NCBI GenBank assembly: GCA_037074705.1
Contig: CM073590.1
Location: 223,082,246-223,146,245, forward strand
Direction of reading: 5' to 3'
Source of the DNA: Zhengitettix transpicula
Lineage: Eukaryota > Arthropoda > Insecta > Orthoptera > Tetrigidae
Length of the DNA stretch: 64,000 nt
Shown: one piece after another, positions 38,550 through 50,300 of the stretch
How the letters are laid out: each line of letters begins with the position of its first letter
Numbering within the stretch: the stretch's first letter is position 1
Notes under the pieces: model-generated
The model's database searches: none
The model's input: the letters and a program-made list of their open reading frames with translations, nothing else
What the model was told of the DNA's origin: nothing
Made by a program: the position numbers and the translations under genes

Positions 38550-40140
38550 GCTGATCACACAAGACAAAGATCTTGACTCAGAATCATGTCTTCATCTTCT
38601 CTGAAAAAATACGGGGTTTTGACTTATTTAAAGCGGTATGATTTTTGTGTGAAATGGAAATAATTTAATGGACCTGGGTAAATTTTAGGTTTCCACGTTT
38701 TTCAACCAACGAAGAAAACCAGTATGTAAGGCCAGGGAATCCACCATCGTCGTCGTCGTTCAATAATCCGTCTAAGATTGTAAAACTACTTAGTTTTTTC
38801 TTTGCCGAAAATCTTTATCTGTTGCCAGTAAAAAATCAATGGCTTTACGTCACTGGAGGAAATCAATCTTATATTTGAAGGTTTACAATGGCATATTCCG
38901 GTTTTTCTAGTCGGTGAAACGACAGAGGATTTTAGTAACAGTATTGTTTTAAGTATTTTTCGGTGATTCCATTGTCTGAGTAAAAATAGAGAGAAGAAAC
39001 AAGAAAAGAAAAGAAGAACGAAGACAGACATAAATCAAGAAGAAATAATGTAGCTGACGTCAGGCATCGTACTTCTTCCTGAAGGGTATCAATACCTGCA
39101 GCCTCTCCCATAATTCGGATACTAAATGTTGAATAAAACAAGTCTATGCCTTGGTTACTGTTGCGACTCTCGTACTGTAGATCTGAATGTTATTCTTTCC
39201 CTGCTGGTGACCAGTTTCTGTGCTGTTCGAAACGTTGCACTAATCTCTACATTTACTCTATATTTACTTCTTGTGAATGATTTATTTACCTCGTCGCTGA
39301 CACTTTCACTCAATAAACCTTAACTGCCCAGTTAATTTTTACTGCATCTCTCAATTTTAGGACCTCTTTTTCTTCTTGATGATTTTATCTCAATTGTATA
39401 TTTCTTCCATCTTATTTCCTTTCTTCATCCTTCTCTCTGTTTTTACTCAAACAATGAAATCGCAGTAGAGTACTTATAACAATACTATATTTTGTTACTA
39501 CAATCAGCTGTTGTGTCACCTAGGAACACTGTCCAATAGAAAAACCGGAATATGTCGCTGTAAAAATTCAAATGAAGGACTTATTTCCTCTAGTAACGTA
39601 AAGCCGTTGCCTTTTTACTGGTAATAGATAAATATTGTCGGCAAATAAAAAAAAACCCTAAAGAGCGTAAGTTTTCCCGACGTATATTCTGTATAAAGAG
39701 TTCTCGGGTTTCCGGTCGGGTAACGTGATTTGAGCACAACGTTTCCATGCCTGACACCGCCATCTTCGTCAGGTGAACTGTTCACGGTGTCAAACTTTGT
39801 GCTCAAATCACGTTACCCGACCGCAAAAACCCGAGAACTCTTTATACAAAAAAAACTATTTAGTTAAAAATATTATACGGTTTAATGAACGAGGACCTAA
39901 GACGACGATGGTGGATTACCTGGTCTTACTTCCTGTGCTTGGTTTATTCATTTTGAAAAAACGTTGAGACGTTAAATCTGAATAGATACATTAAAATATT
40001 TCCACTTCACACAAAAATCAAATCGCTTTAAATAAGTCAAAACCCCGTGTTTTTTTTTCATAGAAGGTGAAGAGAAACCTGAATCACTTGTAGACACGAT
40101 TCTGAGTCGAGATCTTTGACTTCTGTGTTCAGCCTTCCAA
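38550..40140. repeat. 1.6 kb foldback element with nested insertion
   Basis: The left arm (about 38550-39040) and right arm (about 39365-40140) are long imperfect reverse complements. Matched blocks include AAATAAGTCAAAACCCCGT, GACGACGATGGTGGATT, TAGAAAAACCGGAATATG and TTTTTACTGG. The right arm is longer because a separate palindrome (39656-39848) is inserted between GCAAATAAAAAA and AAAAAACTATTTAG, where the left arm is continuous. The central loop (about 39040-39365) has no domain. Open frames inside (60-81 codons) are not conserved between the arms. Confidence 0.85.
39656..39848. repeat. Palindromic element nested in the foldback arm
   Basis: The arms share AAAGAGTTCTCGGGTTT, GGTCGGGTAACGTGATTTGA and GCACAA, with the apex near 39755-39785. 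The segment 39741-39772 read on the minus strand is CTGACGA, a hairpin-forming stretch, then GAAACGTTG. Absence from the homologous position of the other foldback arm shows it inserted later. Confidence 0.8.
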
Positions 40141-40329
40141 AATTATTTCTATATAATCTTCCCCGTTTATTACTTTTCCGTCATAATTTATTGGCTCTTA
40201 TTATACCCTCTGGTTTCCTTATTGTCACGTAAACTTCCAGATCGTATGAACCAAACGATGGTAAACCCTGAATAATAGTATTCCAAATAGTTGAAACAAC
40301 TTCCATCATGCAATGTTTTAAAGAGATAC

Positions 40330-40505
40330 GACTTACTGTGGTGCAGCGGTCAGAGTCTTCGCATTACATCACGGACGTCCCGGGTTCGAATCTCAGCATG
40401 TTTTTGTTCGTTCTGGTCACAAAAAATATGGTTTAAGACTGTCCATTCGTCAAAATCCAGAATATGTCACGTAAGATGACAGTGTGGAACTTGTCCCTGT
40501 AGTAT
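40330..40505 (+). repeat. tRNA-derived SINE-like element
   Basis: TGTGGTGCAGCGGTCAGAG (A-box region, 40338) and GGGTTCGAATCTC (B-box region, 40382) are spaced as in a tRNA. The head resembles tRNA-derived SINEs with a GTGGTGCAGCGGT start. The body continues to about 40505, with no clear A-tail. It is not a functional tRNA because the stems do not close. Confidence 0.65.
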
Positions 40506-41701
40506 AAGGCACTCAATGGGCTGTAGTATATTTAAAATAGAATAAGTGTTTTAAAGGGCGCCTGTCCTTAGGGAATGAAGATCAAAAGCACAAGTGTAAT
40601 TAAGGAGAGGTGGGAGTTGATCAGAAACTTTCCAGGGCTGACTTCTCAATCTATTTCCCTTCTTAGCTTTCAGAGAAAAGGGTTTAAAAGAAGTACTACA
40701 GTTTGTGTCTTTTATCACTTTGAAGAAAATTATTTGTTTACTGAACCGGTAAATGAGTACAGTGACTGGGGATGCCATTGAGGAAAGCTAATCAGCAGAG
40801 TCGACTTCAAGTGGGGGAAAGCAACGCGCGTAACTGAAGTCCCCCACGCACATGATCTCGTGTGTGTTTGTGCGATATCAAGAGCACACGTGTGCAAGAA
40901 CGCATATATCACTGAGTCAAGGGTCCTGGAGAAGCCTTTTAAAGAGAAAAGGTCCTTTCATACGTCGCAACAGTTGTAACTTCCGGGAATGTTACAAAAT
41001 ATTTTATGTATATTACGCAATGCACAATGTGGATTTTAACACAGCTTTGGCCCAGTCCAGTGCTTTCATTCAGCATTTCTTTTTCTAGTAAAATATTCTT
41101 CCGGAGTTGAGAATCACAGCGAGGGTTGGCAAAATACACGAACTCAAGACCACTGCAGATCATCGCTTTTAATATTAATAAAGACATACGACTTATAAAT
41201 TCTTATCCGTCTTGACTTCTGCGCCAACTTTTCCATCCCACATCCTTAATCATCGAGTTAAAATATGAGTAACAGCACGATTTAAAGCATGCGAGGCTTT
41301 CTGGACGGTCATTCTGTGGTTCCTGAGTGGCGCATCTGTAAAATAATTTAATTAAAGAAGCCATCACAAAAATCGAATGAAGGATCTTCTGGTAGCTTTG
41401 TGAACTCTTTGAATGGCAGGACAGAAATTAAACAAAAGTTCGACTAGGATTTTATAATATTTTTCTTTTTTAAATTTTCGTTGTGATCAATCCTGATTAA
41501 TCTTTTGAGTGACACATATATCTTTTAATGTGAACTTGTACCACCCTCGAACGACTAATTAGTTAACAATCTATGTGGAATGGTAAAAAAAAGGCAGAAA
41601 ACAGTGATACGTTGTTTAGTCTAAACGTGAAAAATAGCGCTCATGAATTCATTCTCACAATGAGTCGGTACCTGTCAATGTGAATTTCTCTTTATAAGAT
41701 A
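40506..41701. other. Intronic stretch, nothing recognisable
   Basis: Open frames of 60-82 codons on both strands lack domains or splice support. Confidence 0.4.
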
Positions 41702-42100
41702 CTAACTGGGTGCACGGCGGTGCCAGGATTGTCATATATCCACAACCCCTGATTAGACTCCAATCTCGGTTGCTGTTGCGTTATTTTTATGTAACGCACC
41801 TCCACCCCAACCCCTAAGCGTGCTCCCCTCCCATGCCGAAAGGGGTTAAAATTATACACATATAACGTCGGTCAATCTCTTTGACCGCTAAAAATATTTA
41901 TCCGAATTCAATATCGGCCGCGTTAGCATGTTTGAATATTTCCACCGCCGCCCACCCCCGCTCCTGGCGGCGGTAGACGTGTCTCATCCTGGTCGCTAAG
42001 AACACGTGTACGAAATTTTGTGAAAATTTTCATCACGGGTGTAGATTTATATAAGGAACATACATACAAACATACATGCGTACATAAACTCTGCTTTATT
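41702..42100 (-). mobile_element. Helitron-like element, 5'-truncated
   Basis: On the minus strand the element ends GCACCCAGTTAGT, matching the 3' end of the 19800 element, and contains the shared blocks AAATTTCGTACACGTGTTCT, GCGGGGGTGGGCGGCGGTGG, CCGATATTGAATTCGGATAA and AACGCAACAGCAACCGAGAT. Upstream it runs into ATGTATGTATGTTCCTTATA and fades near 42100. No coding sequence. Confidence 0.75.
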
Positions 42101-42169
42101 AATTAGAAGATAGATAGAAGTTTAGATGAGGCAGATATTTTCTATCGTTTAAACCCATTCAAAATAAAT

Positions 42170-42260
42170 ATCATCACACATGTCCCGGGTTCGAATCCCG
42201 GCGAGAGCATTGATGGCTGTGAGCGTGTGAGAACCTCGTCAAATAATTCCCCTGAAAAGA
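42170..42260 (+). repeat. SINE-like B-box remnant
   Basis: CCCGGGTTCGAATCCCGGCG at 42184 is a perfect pol III B box with its TΨC stem, but no A box lies at tRNA distance upstream. Likely the remains of a tRNA-derived SINE. Confidence 0.45.
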
Positions 42261-43337
42261 CAAAAAAATAAGTTCACATAATAAGTCGCTAATGACCGGA
42301 GCTGTTGATGCGACTGTAAATAAAACAATAAAAAAAATAATTACTTGGTTCTCCAGACAATTTGCATCGACGTTCTTTGTACTCGAAAAAAATACAATTT
42401 CCGTTTTTTATTTTCGTATTGATAAGTACGAATTAGTTCACTTGGAAAGTATGGCTCTAATTTCAAACAATTTCTCGGCATTTAAAAATACAATAACGGC
42501 GAGTTAGAAGCGTTACGCGAGTGAGAAAAGGCAAACGGCATGAATTAGTTATTGTTATAAACAATACTAGAGCTTAATAAACCAGATACGGTATAACTGA
42601 CTTCTGATATACGCAATAAATAATCACGCTACTTGCTTTGACAGACGCCATTCTGAATCCACGAATATTGACTAATATTTTAAGACTTGCCAACGAAAGG
42701 ATGCAATACGATGCTCGTGAATGGCGTAACAAATTATTTTCTTTTGTGGTGCCATGAGAGTCTTCTTACTGCTTCCTGTTTAAGGGTTCACCAGAGTCGT
42801 TATAACTCGACGGTGTTGCCGAATGTTGGTGTCTGCAGTTAATGGCAGAGCATTGTATTTACCGACTGAGTGAAGTAGCGAGGGAGGATATTGATCAGCA
42901 GCCATTGTCCTGGCCTTGTTTACGACCGAGGGTCAGCAGGATGGACGCGATTACCCAGCTCTGATTGGACCATCCGCCATGTGGGGTTTGCAGCAATGCA
43001 ACTGATAATTACAACTTCGTTTCGCAACAATCACATCTGACTAACAAGTTGCAACTCGCGGGGCCAGGGAAACTTTTTCCTGGAAAATCAGTGACAATCA
43101 GGGGGACTCCATACGGGGAACTGAGCTTGCAGAGTTTGAAGGGCAACTGAAAACATCACCAACTGGTAGAAATGAAGAAAGGAGGCAAAGATCGATAACA
43201 AGGTTTTTTGTTAAAATTCATTGTGACAGTTTCCGAATCAGGAACAAGTTTTAGTTTAGTACAGTCGTAGAGACTTCAGGTTCAGTGGCTTTCTTTAAGA
43301 CAAAATTCTATTCTTTTGATATTATTCATTATCAAGG

Positions 43338-43340
<3 letters not shown>
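42261..43340. other. Intronic stretch, nothing recognisable
   Basis: A slightly GC-richer patch at 42,770-43,150 has short open frames without domains. Confidence 0.4.

Positions 43341-43397
<57 letters not shown>
43341..43397. repeat. (TA)n microsatellite
   Basis: About 56 bp of TA repeat with one AA interruption, followed by AACCGTCTTTAACAG. Immediately downstream, 43431-43460 read on the minus strand resembles a short-stem hammerhead-like core (GTGACGA, spacer, CGAAAGC). Confidence 0.9.
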
Positions 43398-43550
43398 AAC
43401 CGTCTTTAACAGTCTCATATTAGTTCAGAGTGCTTTCGGCTGTATTCGTCACCATCATAAAAATTTTTATACAACTATAAAATACATTAGAAATTTCCAA
43501 AAACATTAGTTCGACATATTTAAATCATGTCATGTCGGCCTTTTTCCAGA

Positions 43551-43995
43551 TTTTTTTTAGTAACAGGCTACATGAGGGTAATCCACGTAGTGGCAACTCC
43601 CCTTTAATAGCATAGGAAGGGATTTGAAAGGGGGGGATGCGGAAGGGTAGGGGGAGGTATTTAAGGGTTAACTAGGGCCCCCGGGCTATAGTTTAAGGAT
43701 CCTACCCGGAAGGCGCTTGGTACTTGTCCTACGCCCTTCCGATAGCGGGAGAGGGCTTTTCTGTGGGGACGCAGCTTTCTCCGTGCCTCTACTAGTTTAG
43801 GCTGACTGCTTCAATGGGAATAGTATGCCCAAGGACTGCGACCTCGGAACATACACCCCTCAAAAATGACCGAGGTGCTTCGACCTTTCGGGGCCTTAGT
43901 TCAAAAACGGAGAGAGGAGAAGGTATCCCCAAATACAGCCCTCTCAGTCTCTTCAGAAATGTTCTGCCTGCGAGCGAACAGCTCTCACATGCTAA
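43551..43995 (-). mobile_element. Retroposon family R, internally deleted copy
   Basis: T-run at 43551-43558, AGTAACAGGCTACATGAGGG, then middle blocks. About 60 bp are missing at 43709-43718, where CCTACCCGGAAGGCGCTTGG joins two normally separate blocks. The distal part reaches AACGGAGAGAGGAGAAGGTA, GTTCTGCCTGCGAGCGAACA and the end near 43995. Confidence 0.85.
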
Positions 43996-44036
43996 CTTGC
44001 AATACTTTTAAATGATTGATATGGTGATTTTGCGTT

Positions 44037-44146
44037 TTGGACTCACCTGACAAAAGCAACAAGGATCGCAGGAACGTTGTATGGTATTTTAATTTTGCAC
44101 TTATTTTTATCTGTTATTCGGCTATTTATTTATCTAATTTGTATAC
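44037..44146. repeat. Half copy of foldback family B
   Basis: CTCACCTGACAAAAGCAACA, AGGATCGCAGGAACGTTGTA, then TATTTTAATTTTGCACTTAT and CTGTTATTCGGCTATTTATT, matching the right end of the 36330-36949 element. Single arm. Confidence 0.7.
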
Positions 44147-44804
44147 TTTTAAAACCGATGTTTTATATTTTATAAATATTATATTCTGATACTTCTACGC
44201 TAAACAAGAATTTATATTATAATGTCGTTTGTATTTATACGCAAAATATTTTACAGATCTGCACGAGATTTAAGTGTCTGTAGAACGGTTATTTATAAAA
44301 ATAAATTTATCAAATTTTTAAGTTGCATTTGCACCTGATGCGTTCTCTTATTGAAGAGGAAAAGTTCAATTTTGTCTGTATTTGGTCAATATATCGTTGT
44401 AAATTACTTTACTAAATTATTATGGCACTAGTCTAAATTTATATAACAGTAATTATAAAAAAACAACTATTTTTTCGAGTTCATTCTTGTTTTAAAGTAG
44501 CTTCCTTCATAAAATAACAGAAAAGTAGCCAGGGTCCACAGGATCGAAGTCCGTTATTTCACTCAGCGAGATAGAACCAATTCTGCATATTACTGGACAT
44601 TTGAGACTTAGCTTCTAATTAAAAGCTAATACACAACATCACATCGCTAAACTTTTCTATTTAGTTACTTTACAGTTTCTAAAGATCGAAAAAATGGCAG
44701 TATACTTACTATCTCATAAATGAGACAAATAACGGGACACTTAACTTGTGTGGGAAATAGGAGACAGAATTCAGAACATAAATAATTATTATAATGAAAA
44801 AATT

Positions 44805-44955
44805 ACGTCTGATTGAAAATAATGAATAATAAAGATGGCAAATACAGACAAAAATGTGATAATATAAATATCACACAAAGAAAGGGACAAGGATCCCAGA
44901 AAACTTGTGTGGTATCACCTTTTTTGTCTGTATTGTCTATCTTTCTTATTCATAA
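44805..44955. repeat. Foldback element, family A, copy 3 (apex deleted)
   Basis: The left end ACGTCTGATTGAAAATAATG and GGCAAATACAGACAAAAATG is mirrored by TTTTTTGTCTGTATTGTCTA and TTTCTTATTCAT. The inner part of the left arm and the apex are missing: TATCACACAAAGAAAGGGAC joins the left arm directly to the right. Confidence 0.8.
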
Positions 44956-45077
44956 ATAATTATTAGCAATCAAAATTGAAAAACCGATACCTTAAAGTGA
45001 ATTGATCCTTTTACCTCAGGGTTGATATGGAATTTATTTCTAATATAATCAGCGAAATTCTTGTTTCACTTGGTGAG

Positions 45078-45585
45078 GAAGAACCTTTTAGGAGAGATAC
45101 GAAGCGGCTACCTTTGGGTATGCCTTTTTCTCTCCGTTTTTGAACTAAGGTTCACACAAGCCGAGGCTCCTCGGCCTGTTCTGAGAGGTGTATGTTCCGA
45201 GGTCACAAACCTTGGGCATACGGTAAGAGTTGTCCGCTATTCCCATTGGAATAGTCGGCCAGCTGCCTCCTAAACTGGCCGAGGCACGGAGAAGGGAATG
45301 CTGCGTCCCCACAGAAAACTCCTCTCCCGCTATCGGAAGGGCGTGGGACAAGTACCCAATGCCCGACCTACCTGATGCAGGTTTTCCTAGGGTTTTCCCT
45401 GCATTTCTTTAGGCGAATGCCAGGTAGGATCCTTAAAATATAGCCCGGGGGCCCTAGTAACCCTCTACCCTTCCGCATCCCCCCTTTCAAATCCCTTCCT
45501 ATGCTTTTAAAGGGGAGTTGCCCAATGTGGATCACCCTCATGTAGCCTGTTGCCCTAAAAAAATAAAAAAAAACGAAAAAAAAAA
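45078..45585 (+). mobile_element. Retroposon family R, plus-strand copy with A-tail
   Basis: Starts near GAACCTTTTAGGAGAGA, runs through all family blocks and ends CATGTAGCCTGTTGCCC followed by an A-rich tail interrupted by T, C and G (45557-45587). One of the longest copies. The plus frame 45230-45412 and the minus frame 45351-45145 are both open, as in other copies. Confidence 0.85.
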
Positions 45586-45876
45586 GTTTCACCTCTGGCT
45601 TTTGTGCTGATGATACCATGAATGTAATTCCCTTGTGGTTAAACACGTAGTGTAAATCGTGACCGCGGTCGGCGAAGCGTCACGATAGTACATTTACGTT
45701 AACCTCAGTAAAATTGCGTATTTTTATACTCCCGAACAAATCGCATAGCCTGAGGCGCGCGTTAAAAGTCACGTGTTATTCGAAACGAATCTGAGATCAA
45801 TTTTCATACTTTGCCTGGGAAACGTGAGAAACATAATCGTTTCCTACATTTCCGGTTAGTTTTCGGCATACATACA

Positions 45877-46128
45877 ATGATTCAGAAAGATAGCCAATAC
45901 AGACAAAGAAGGGTATAATAAATACCTCACAACGTTCATCTGGGATCCTTGTCCCTTTCGTCATGTGCTACGATGAACCTAGAGAGCTTTTGAGTGTTGA
46001 CAACTGACCAGTGCAGTTGTGTTTCTCTAGGCTCTTCTTAGCACCTGACGAAGGGGACAAGGATCCCAGAAAGTTTGTGTGGTATTTATATTAGCTTTCT
46101 TTCTTATTCATAATTTTCAATCAGACGT
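45877..46128. repeat. Foldback element, family A, copy 4 (near complete)
   Basis: Left arm AATGATTCAGAAAGATAGCC to CCTTTCGTCATGTGCTACGA; right arm GCACCTGACGAAGGGGACAA to ATTTTCAATCAGACGT. The apex contains GTTGACAACTGACCAGTGCA. The right arm has the hammerhead-like core at 46045-46073 (CTGACGA, GGGA/TCCC stem, GAAAG). It is the most complete member of family A here. Confidence 0.85.
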
Positions 46129-47107
46129 AATTTTTTTTAATTATATACATTGCCTATGTATTCTATAGAATGCCGGATTTTGAACTTTGCCTGTCCCATA
46201 TAAATTTATATAAAACACAAAACGATCTTTTCCTATGATCAGGGACCTCTTCAGTCTAAATTTATTGTTCAATTAATATTTTGTTAATTATACGCAACTG
46301 AAGAAGTACACATAGGGAATAAAGTTTTGTGTTAAATTTATGTAATAAATTTCTAACTTATGGCTATTTATAATGATATTTATACTAGTCAGATTAATCC
46401 TGTTAAACAACAACTAGCTCTCAATTTCAAAAATTGTTTAATTTATCTTAAAATAATGTATTTTTAACTTTCATAAACAATCTTTTATTTTCTGACACCA
46501 GTTTATTGTTTTGGAAACTATTAAATTTCGAAATAAATCCATATGTTCTAATTGATAAAATTCTGGAGGTAGGCCACTACAGATGTGAACCTAACTTGCA
46601 AGGAATAAATTCCAAAATTTCACTCATAATAAAACCAAAATTACTAGTGATTTTACTGTAGTGGCTTATTTCCACATACAAATAGACATGCAGAAGTCCT
46701 TTGATTTGTTATCACAACTTGATTTATTTTCAGGTGGTATCGGACGGAACGGTAAATATAAATATATATATTTTTTTCCCCTTGCCAGTGCTCGTAGAAG
46801 TTTTGTCTCCATAACAGTTCTACTAACATTGATAGAAGCCTTTAGTATTCTCACCTTTACTAAGTTCCGAGCTTCCTCTTAGTCTTTATTCCGCAACCAA
46901 CACTAATCAGTTCCAAAAAAATAATGCTCCATCAAAGTCTAATTATTTTCATTTGGTATTAAACTCGAGTCTCGGTATTATCATAACAATGTTGTGGCTA
47001 AACATTAGAAATTTTTGAAGGTTGAGGTTTATCTAATTGGTCCCGATCTTCCCTTCATCAGTTCCACGTTCTTCTCTCGGAGTCAATCACGGTAAAAATG
47101 TGAATGA
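46129..47107. other. AT-rich intronic stretch, nothing recognisable
   Basis: The 73-codon open frame at 46661-46882 has no supporting features. Confidence 0.4.
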
Positions 47108-48163
47108 TTTTTTTTAGGGCAACAGGCTACATGAGGGTGATCCACTTTGGGCAACTCCCCTTTAATAGCATAGGAAAGAATTTGAAAGGGGGGATGCGGA
47201 AGGGTAGAGGAAGGTAGCTAAGGGTTAACTAGGGCCCCCGGGCTCTGGTTTAAGGGTCCTACACGGCAATTCGCCTAAAAGTGATGCAGGGAAAACCCTA
47301 GAAAATCCTGCATCAGGTAGGTCGGGCATTGGGTACATGTCCCACGCCCTTCCGATAGCGGGACAGGAGTTTGCTGTGGGGACGCAGCATTCCCTTCTCC
47401 GTGCCTCGACCTGTTTAGGAGGCAGCTGGCCTACTATTCCAATGGGAATAGCGAACAACTCTTACCGTATGCCCAAGGTCTGCGACCCCAGAACATACAC
47501 CCCTCAAAACAGGCTTATTGGAACCTTAGTTCAAAAACGGCGAGGAATAGGCATACCCGAAGGTAGCCCCTTCGTTTCTCTCCTAAAAGGTTCTGCCTGC
47601 AAAAGAAAATCCCTGCGAGAGGATTCTCTCGCAGGTAACCTGCGAGGGATTTTCTCTCGCAGGCAGAACCTTTTAGGAGAGAAACGAAGGGGCTGCCTTT
47701 GAGTCTGCCTTTTCCTCTCCGTTTTCGAACTAAGGTTCCCACAAGCCGAGGCACCTCGGCCTGTTTTGAGAGGTGTATGTTCCGGGGTCGCAGACCTTGG
47801 GCATATGGTAAGAGTTGTTCGCTATTCCCATTGGAACAGTCGGCCAGCTGCCTCCTAAACTGGTCGAGGCACGGAGAAGGGAATGCTGCGTCCCCACAGC
47901 AAACTCCTCTCTCGCTATCGGAAGGGCGTGGGACAAGTACCCAATGCCCGACCCACCCGATGTAGGTTTTTCTAGGTTTTTCCCTGCATTTCTTTAGGCG
48001 AATGCCAGGTAGGATCCTTAAACCATAGCCCGGGGGCCCTAGTCAACCCTTGGCTACCTTCCTCTACCCTTCCGCATCCCCCCTTTCTAATCCCTTCCTA
48101 TGCTATTAAAGGGGAGTTGCCCAATGTGGATCACCCTCATGTAGCCTGTTGCCTTAAAAAAAA
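47108..48163. mobile_element. Inverted head-to-head dimer of retroposon family R
   Basis: The left half (47108 to about 47640, minus) begins with eight T and the tail block. The right half (about 47641-48163, plus) ends with the same block and eight A. The arms are about 520 bp and nearly identical over their length. The centre contains a perfect 10-bp hairpin (47612-47635, CCTGCGAGAG/CTCTCGCAGG) and a related one at 47639-47663. GAATGA occurs just outside the left T-run (47102-47107) and two bases after the right A-run, which could be a short duplication flanking the whole unit. Open frames run in both directions in each half. No known domain. Confidence 0.85.
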
Positions 48164-49786
48164 CAGAATGATTTTTTTTTCTTCTTAAGCTTCAATATTT
48201 GTAATGCTCGCATTTACTTCTGTTGTTGCTTCCTGTCAGTCGCGTATTCCAAAAAAAAAATACCTAATACGGATTTATCCTTCCGCCTCTCTTTTTCCAT
48301 TGATGTTGGCGCTATATATGACATCCCGATCCCAGTTTCATTAAACCCTGAAAGAGGACCTCTGTAATTCACGGTATAAGCTTCTTCGTGATACTGTAAA
48401 AAATTCCAGTGATGAAAAAAAGAGTTTCCCCCCTCACAGTATCAGCGTGGAATTTATCTAAAGACTATTCGCCATTCAAGCTTCCCCATTTATTAATAAT
48501 TTACATTCGAAGTTCCAGAACATGTAACTTAGATTCCTGTAACGTGTATTAGTTTTTTTTTATTAAATAGAGTAGACTAAAAACTAACAGCTTCCGTAAC
48601 CGATTTCTAATTTTAACCCAGCATGTAGCAATGATTACTTAACGCTGTATATAGTAGCAAACAAAAACATTATTATTCTGTTGACTAGGGGCCCTGTATT
48701 AGAATTTCTAAGAAACATCCAAGGAGAAATATTGTCCGATAGCAAGAGTTTTCACTCTCTCGTAACGAAACGGAAGCGATCACACCATAACCTTGGCTCT
48801 ACCTATATAACACAGGGGTTACTTTTAGTTCTATTGTACTGTGTAGAATAAAATTGGGACGATCATAAACGCACTCACAATGGGGAATAAGTGCATCAGT
48901 TTCCGGTTGTTGTTTTCTTTCATAATCCAGTTTCCTTACCTTAGTTTCGATTACATAATTCTTTAAATCTTTCTAAACTGGTTTTTACACTTTCATTATG
49001 TTACTGTGCTCATTGAATTCCAAATCCAACGACAGCCTTTTCCCTCCATTTGGACAAGTGAGGGGAAACTCTTCTCCTTCGAGTTGCTTGATTGTCTTCC
49101 TTACCCAACGTCCTTAATTACCTGACCCGCTATCCTCACCCTCCATTGCACCGTCCATTACTCCTGAGTGCGACAGAAAACTTCACCCTCGTTTTCAGCA
49201 TGTTTCAAAGACTCAACCTTTCACCAAAACTTTCATCAACATTACTATTCCTTGCCTGGATTTCTAACCATCAATATCACCCAATTTTAAAGACTGCCAC
49301 GGTGGTAAATCAGTTCTGGAAACGAAAAAGTTGACCGTTGTAGAAAAATAATTTATTACTATATTGAATCTGTCTTGTATTACCCATGAATACAAATTGG
49401 AACTATTCACTTTACAACTATTCAAGTGAGCTGACGATGCTCATCAGTACGAGTTTTTCCAGGTCAATGGACGACGTGGATCTAAAACTTATTATCCTCC
49501 ATAAACTATGGCACGACGCATTCTTGTAGCCAGTCAACTAACCATGAAGATTCCACTGGATTGTTAACTTAATTTCTTAATCTTGTTTTGATATGTATTC
49601 CTTTTTCGAGCAACATGTAACCTATTTTTTAAAAAACCTAAATTAAAATCACGCTATTCAGAAATCTTAAAAAAAAAACAATTCAATAGCGTTTCATGAC
49701 TGTCTCGACAGTAACTCACAGCGTTCTTCACGAAATTGCAGAACCTATAAGGTGCTCTGACTCTTAGGACACCGATTTGCTTCAAA
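48164..49786. other. AT-rich intronic stretch, nothing recognisable
   Basis: The 80-codon frame at 49092-49334 has no supporting features. Confidence 0.4.
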
Positions 49787-49812
49787 TAATATATATATAT
49801 ATATATATATAT
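49787..49812. repeat. (AT)n microsatellite
   Basis: About 13 uninterrupted AT dinucleotides. Confidence 0.9.
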
Positions 49813-49911
49813 TAGCTACAGGTGATTATTTATCCAGATAATCTTTATATTAGACAGGAAAACAAATAAATTCTATCTATAGCGTAAAATCGACGCAATT
49901 TTATTTACAGA

Positions 49912-50300
49912 CTAGCTGATTACCCGGGTTGTCATAATTAAACTCAGTGACATCCATAACACCGGATTTGACTCAACTCTCATTTGTTATAGCGTAATTT
50001 TTGTGTAAAGCCGTTCCACCCCCACCCCTAATGATACTCTCCTCCAATACAGAAAGGGGAATAAACCATATCTGCAGAAACATTTTCTCTTTGACCCCCG
50101 TAAAATTATTTCGACGCAAATATCGGCCGTTTTAGTACGTTTGAAAATGTCTACTCCCGTCACTCCTCGCCCCTGGAGATGGTAGTCGTGTTTTACCCCC
50201 ACAGTGTTTGTTTCCGGTTTTAAAGGGACGCGTGAACAAAATGTGGTCGCATTAGCTCCGCGGGTGTAGATTTGTATGAGGAACACACACACTCAAACAG
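49912..50300 (-). mobile_element. Helitron-like element with intact CTAG end
   Basis: On the minus strand the 3' end reads GACAACCCGGGTAATCAGCTAG followed by T, the canonical CTAG^T of Helitrons. Shared blocks include ATCTACACCCGCG, AACAAACACTGTGGGGG and the GCGACGAAATAATTTTACG-like region. The 5' side becomes TTTGAGTGTGTGTGTTCCTC near 50300. A 101-codon minus open frame (49987-50292) runs through it but has no Rep or helicase motif. Confidence 0.75.

Noticed and set aside
40338..40395. tRNA gene at the A/B boxes
   Set aside because: The acceptor and anticodon stems do not close and the sequence continues as a SINE-like body.
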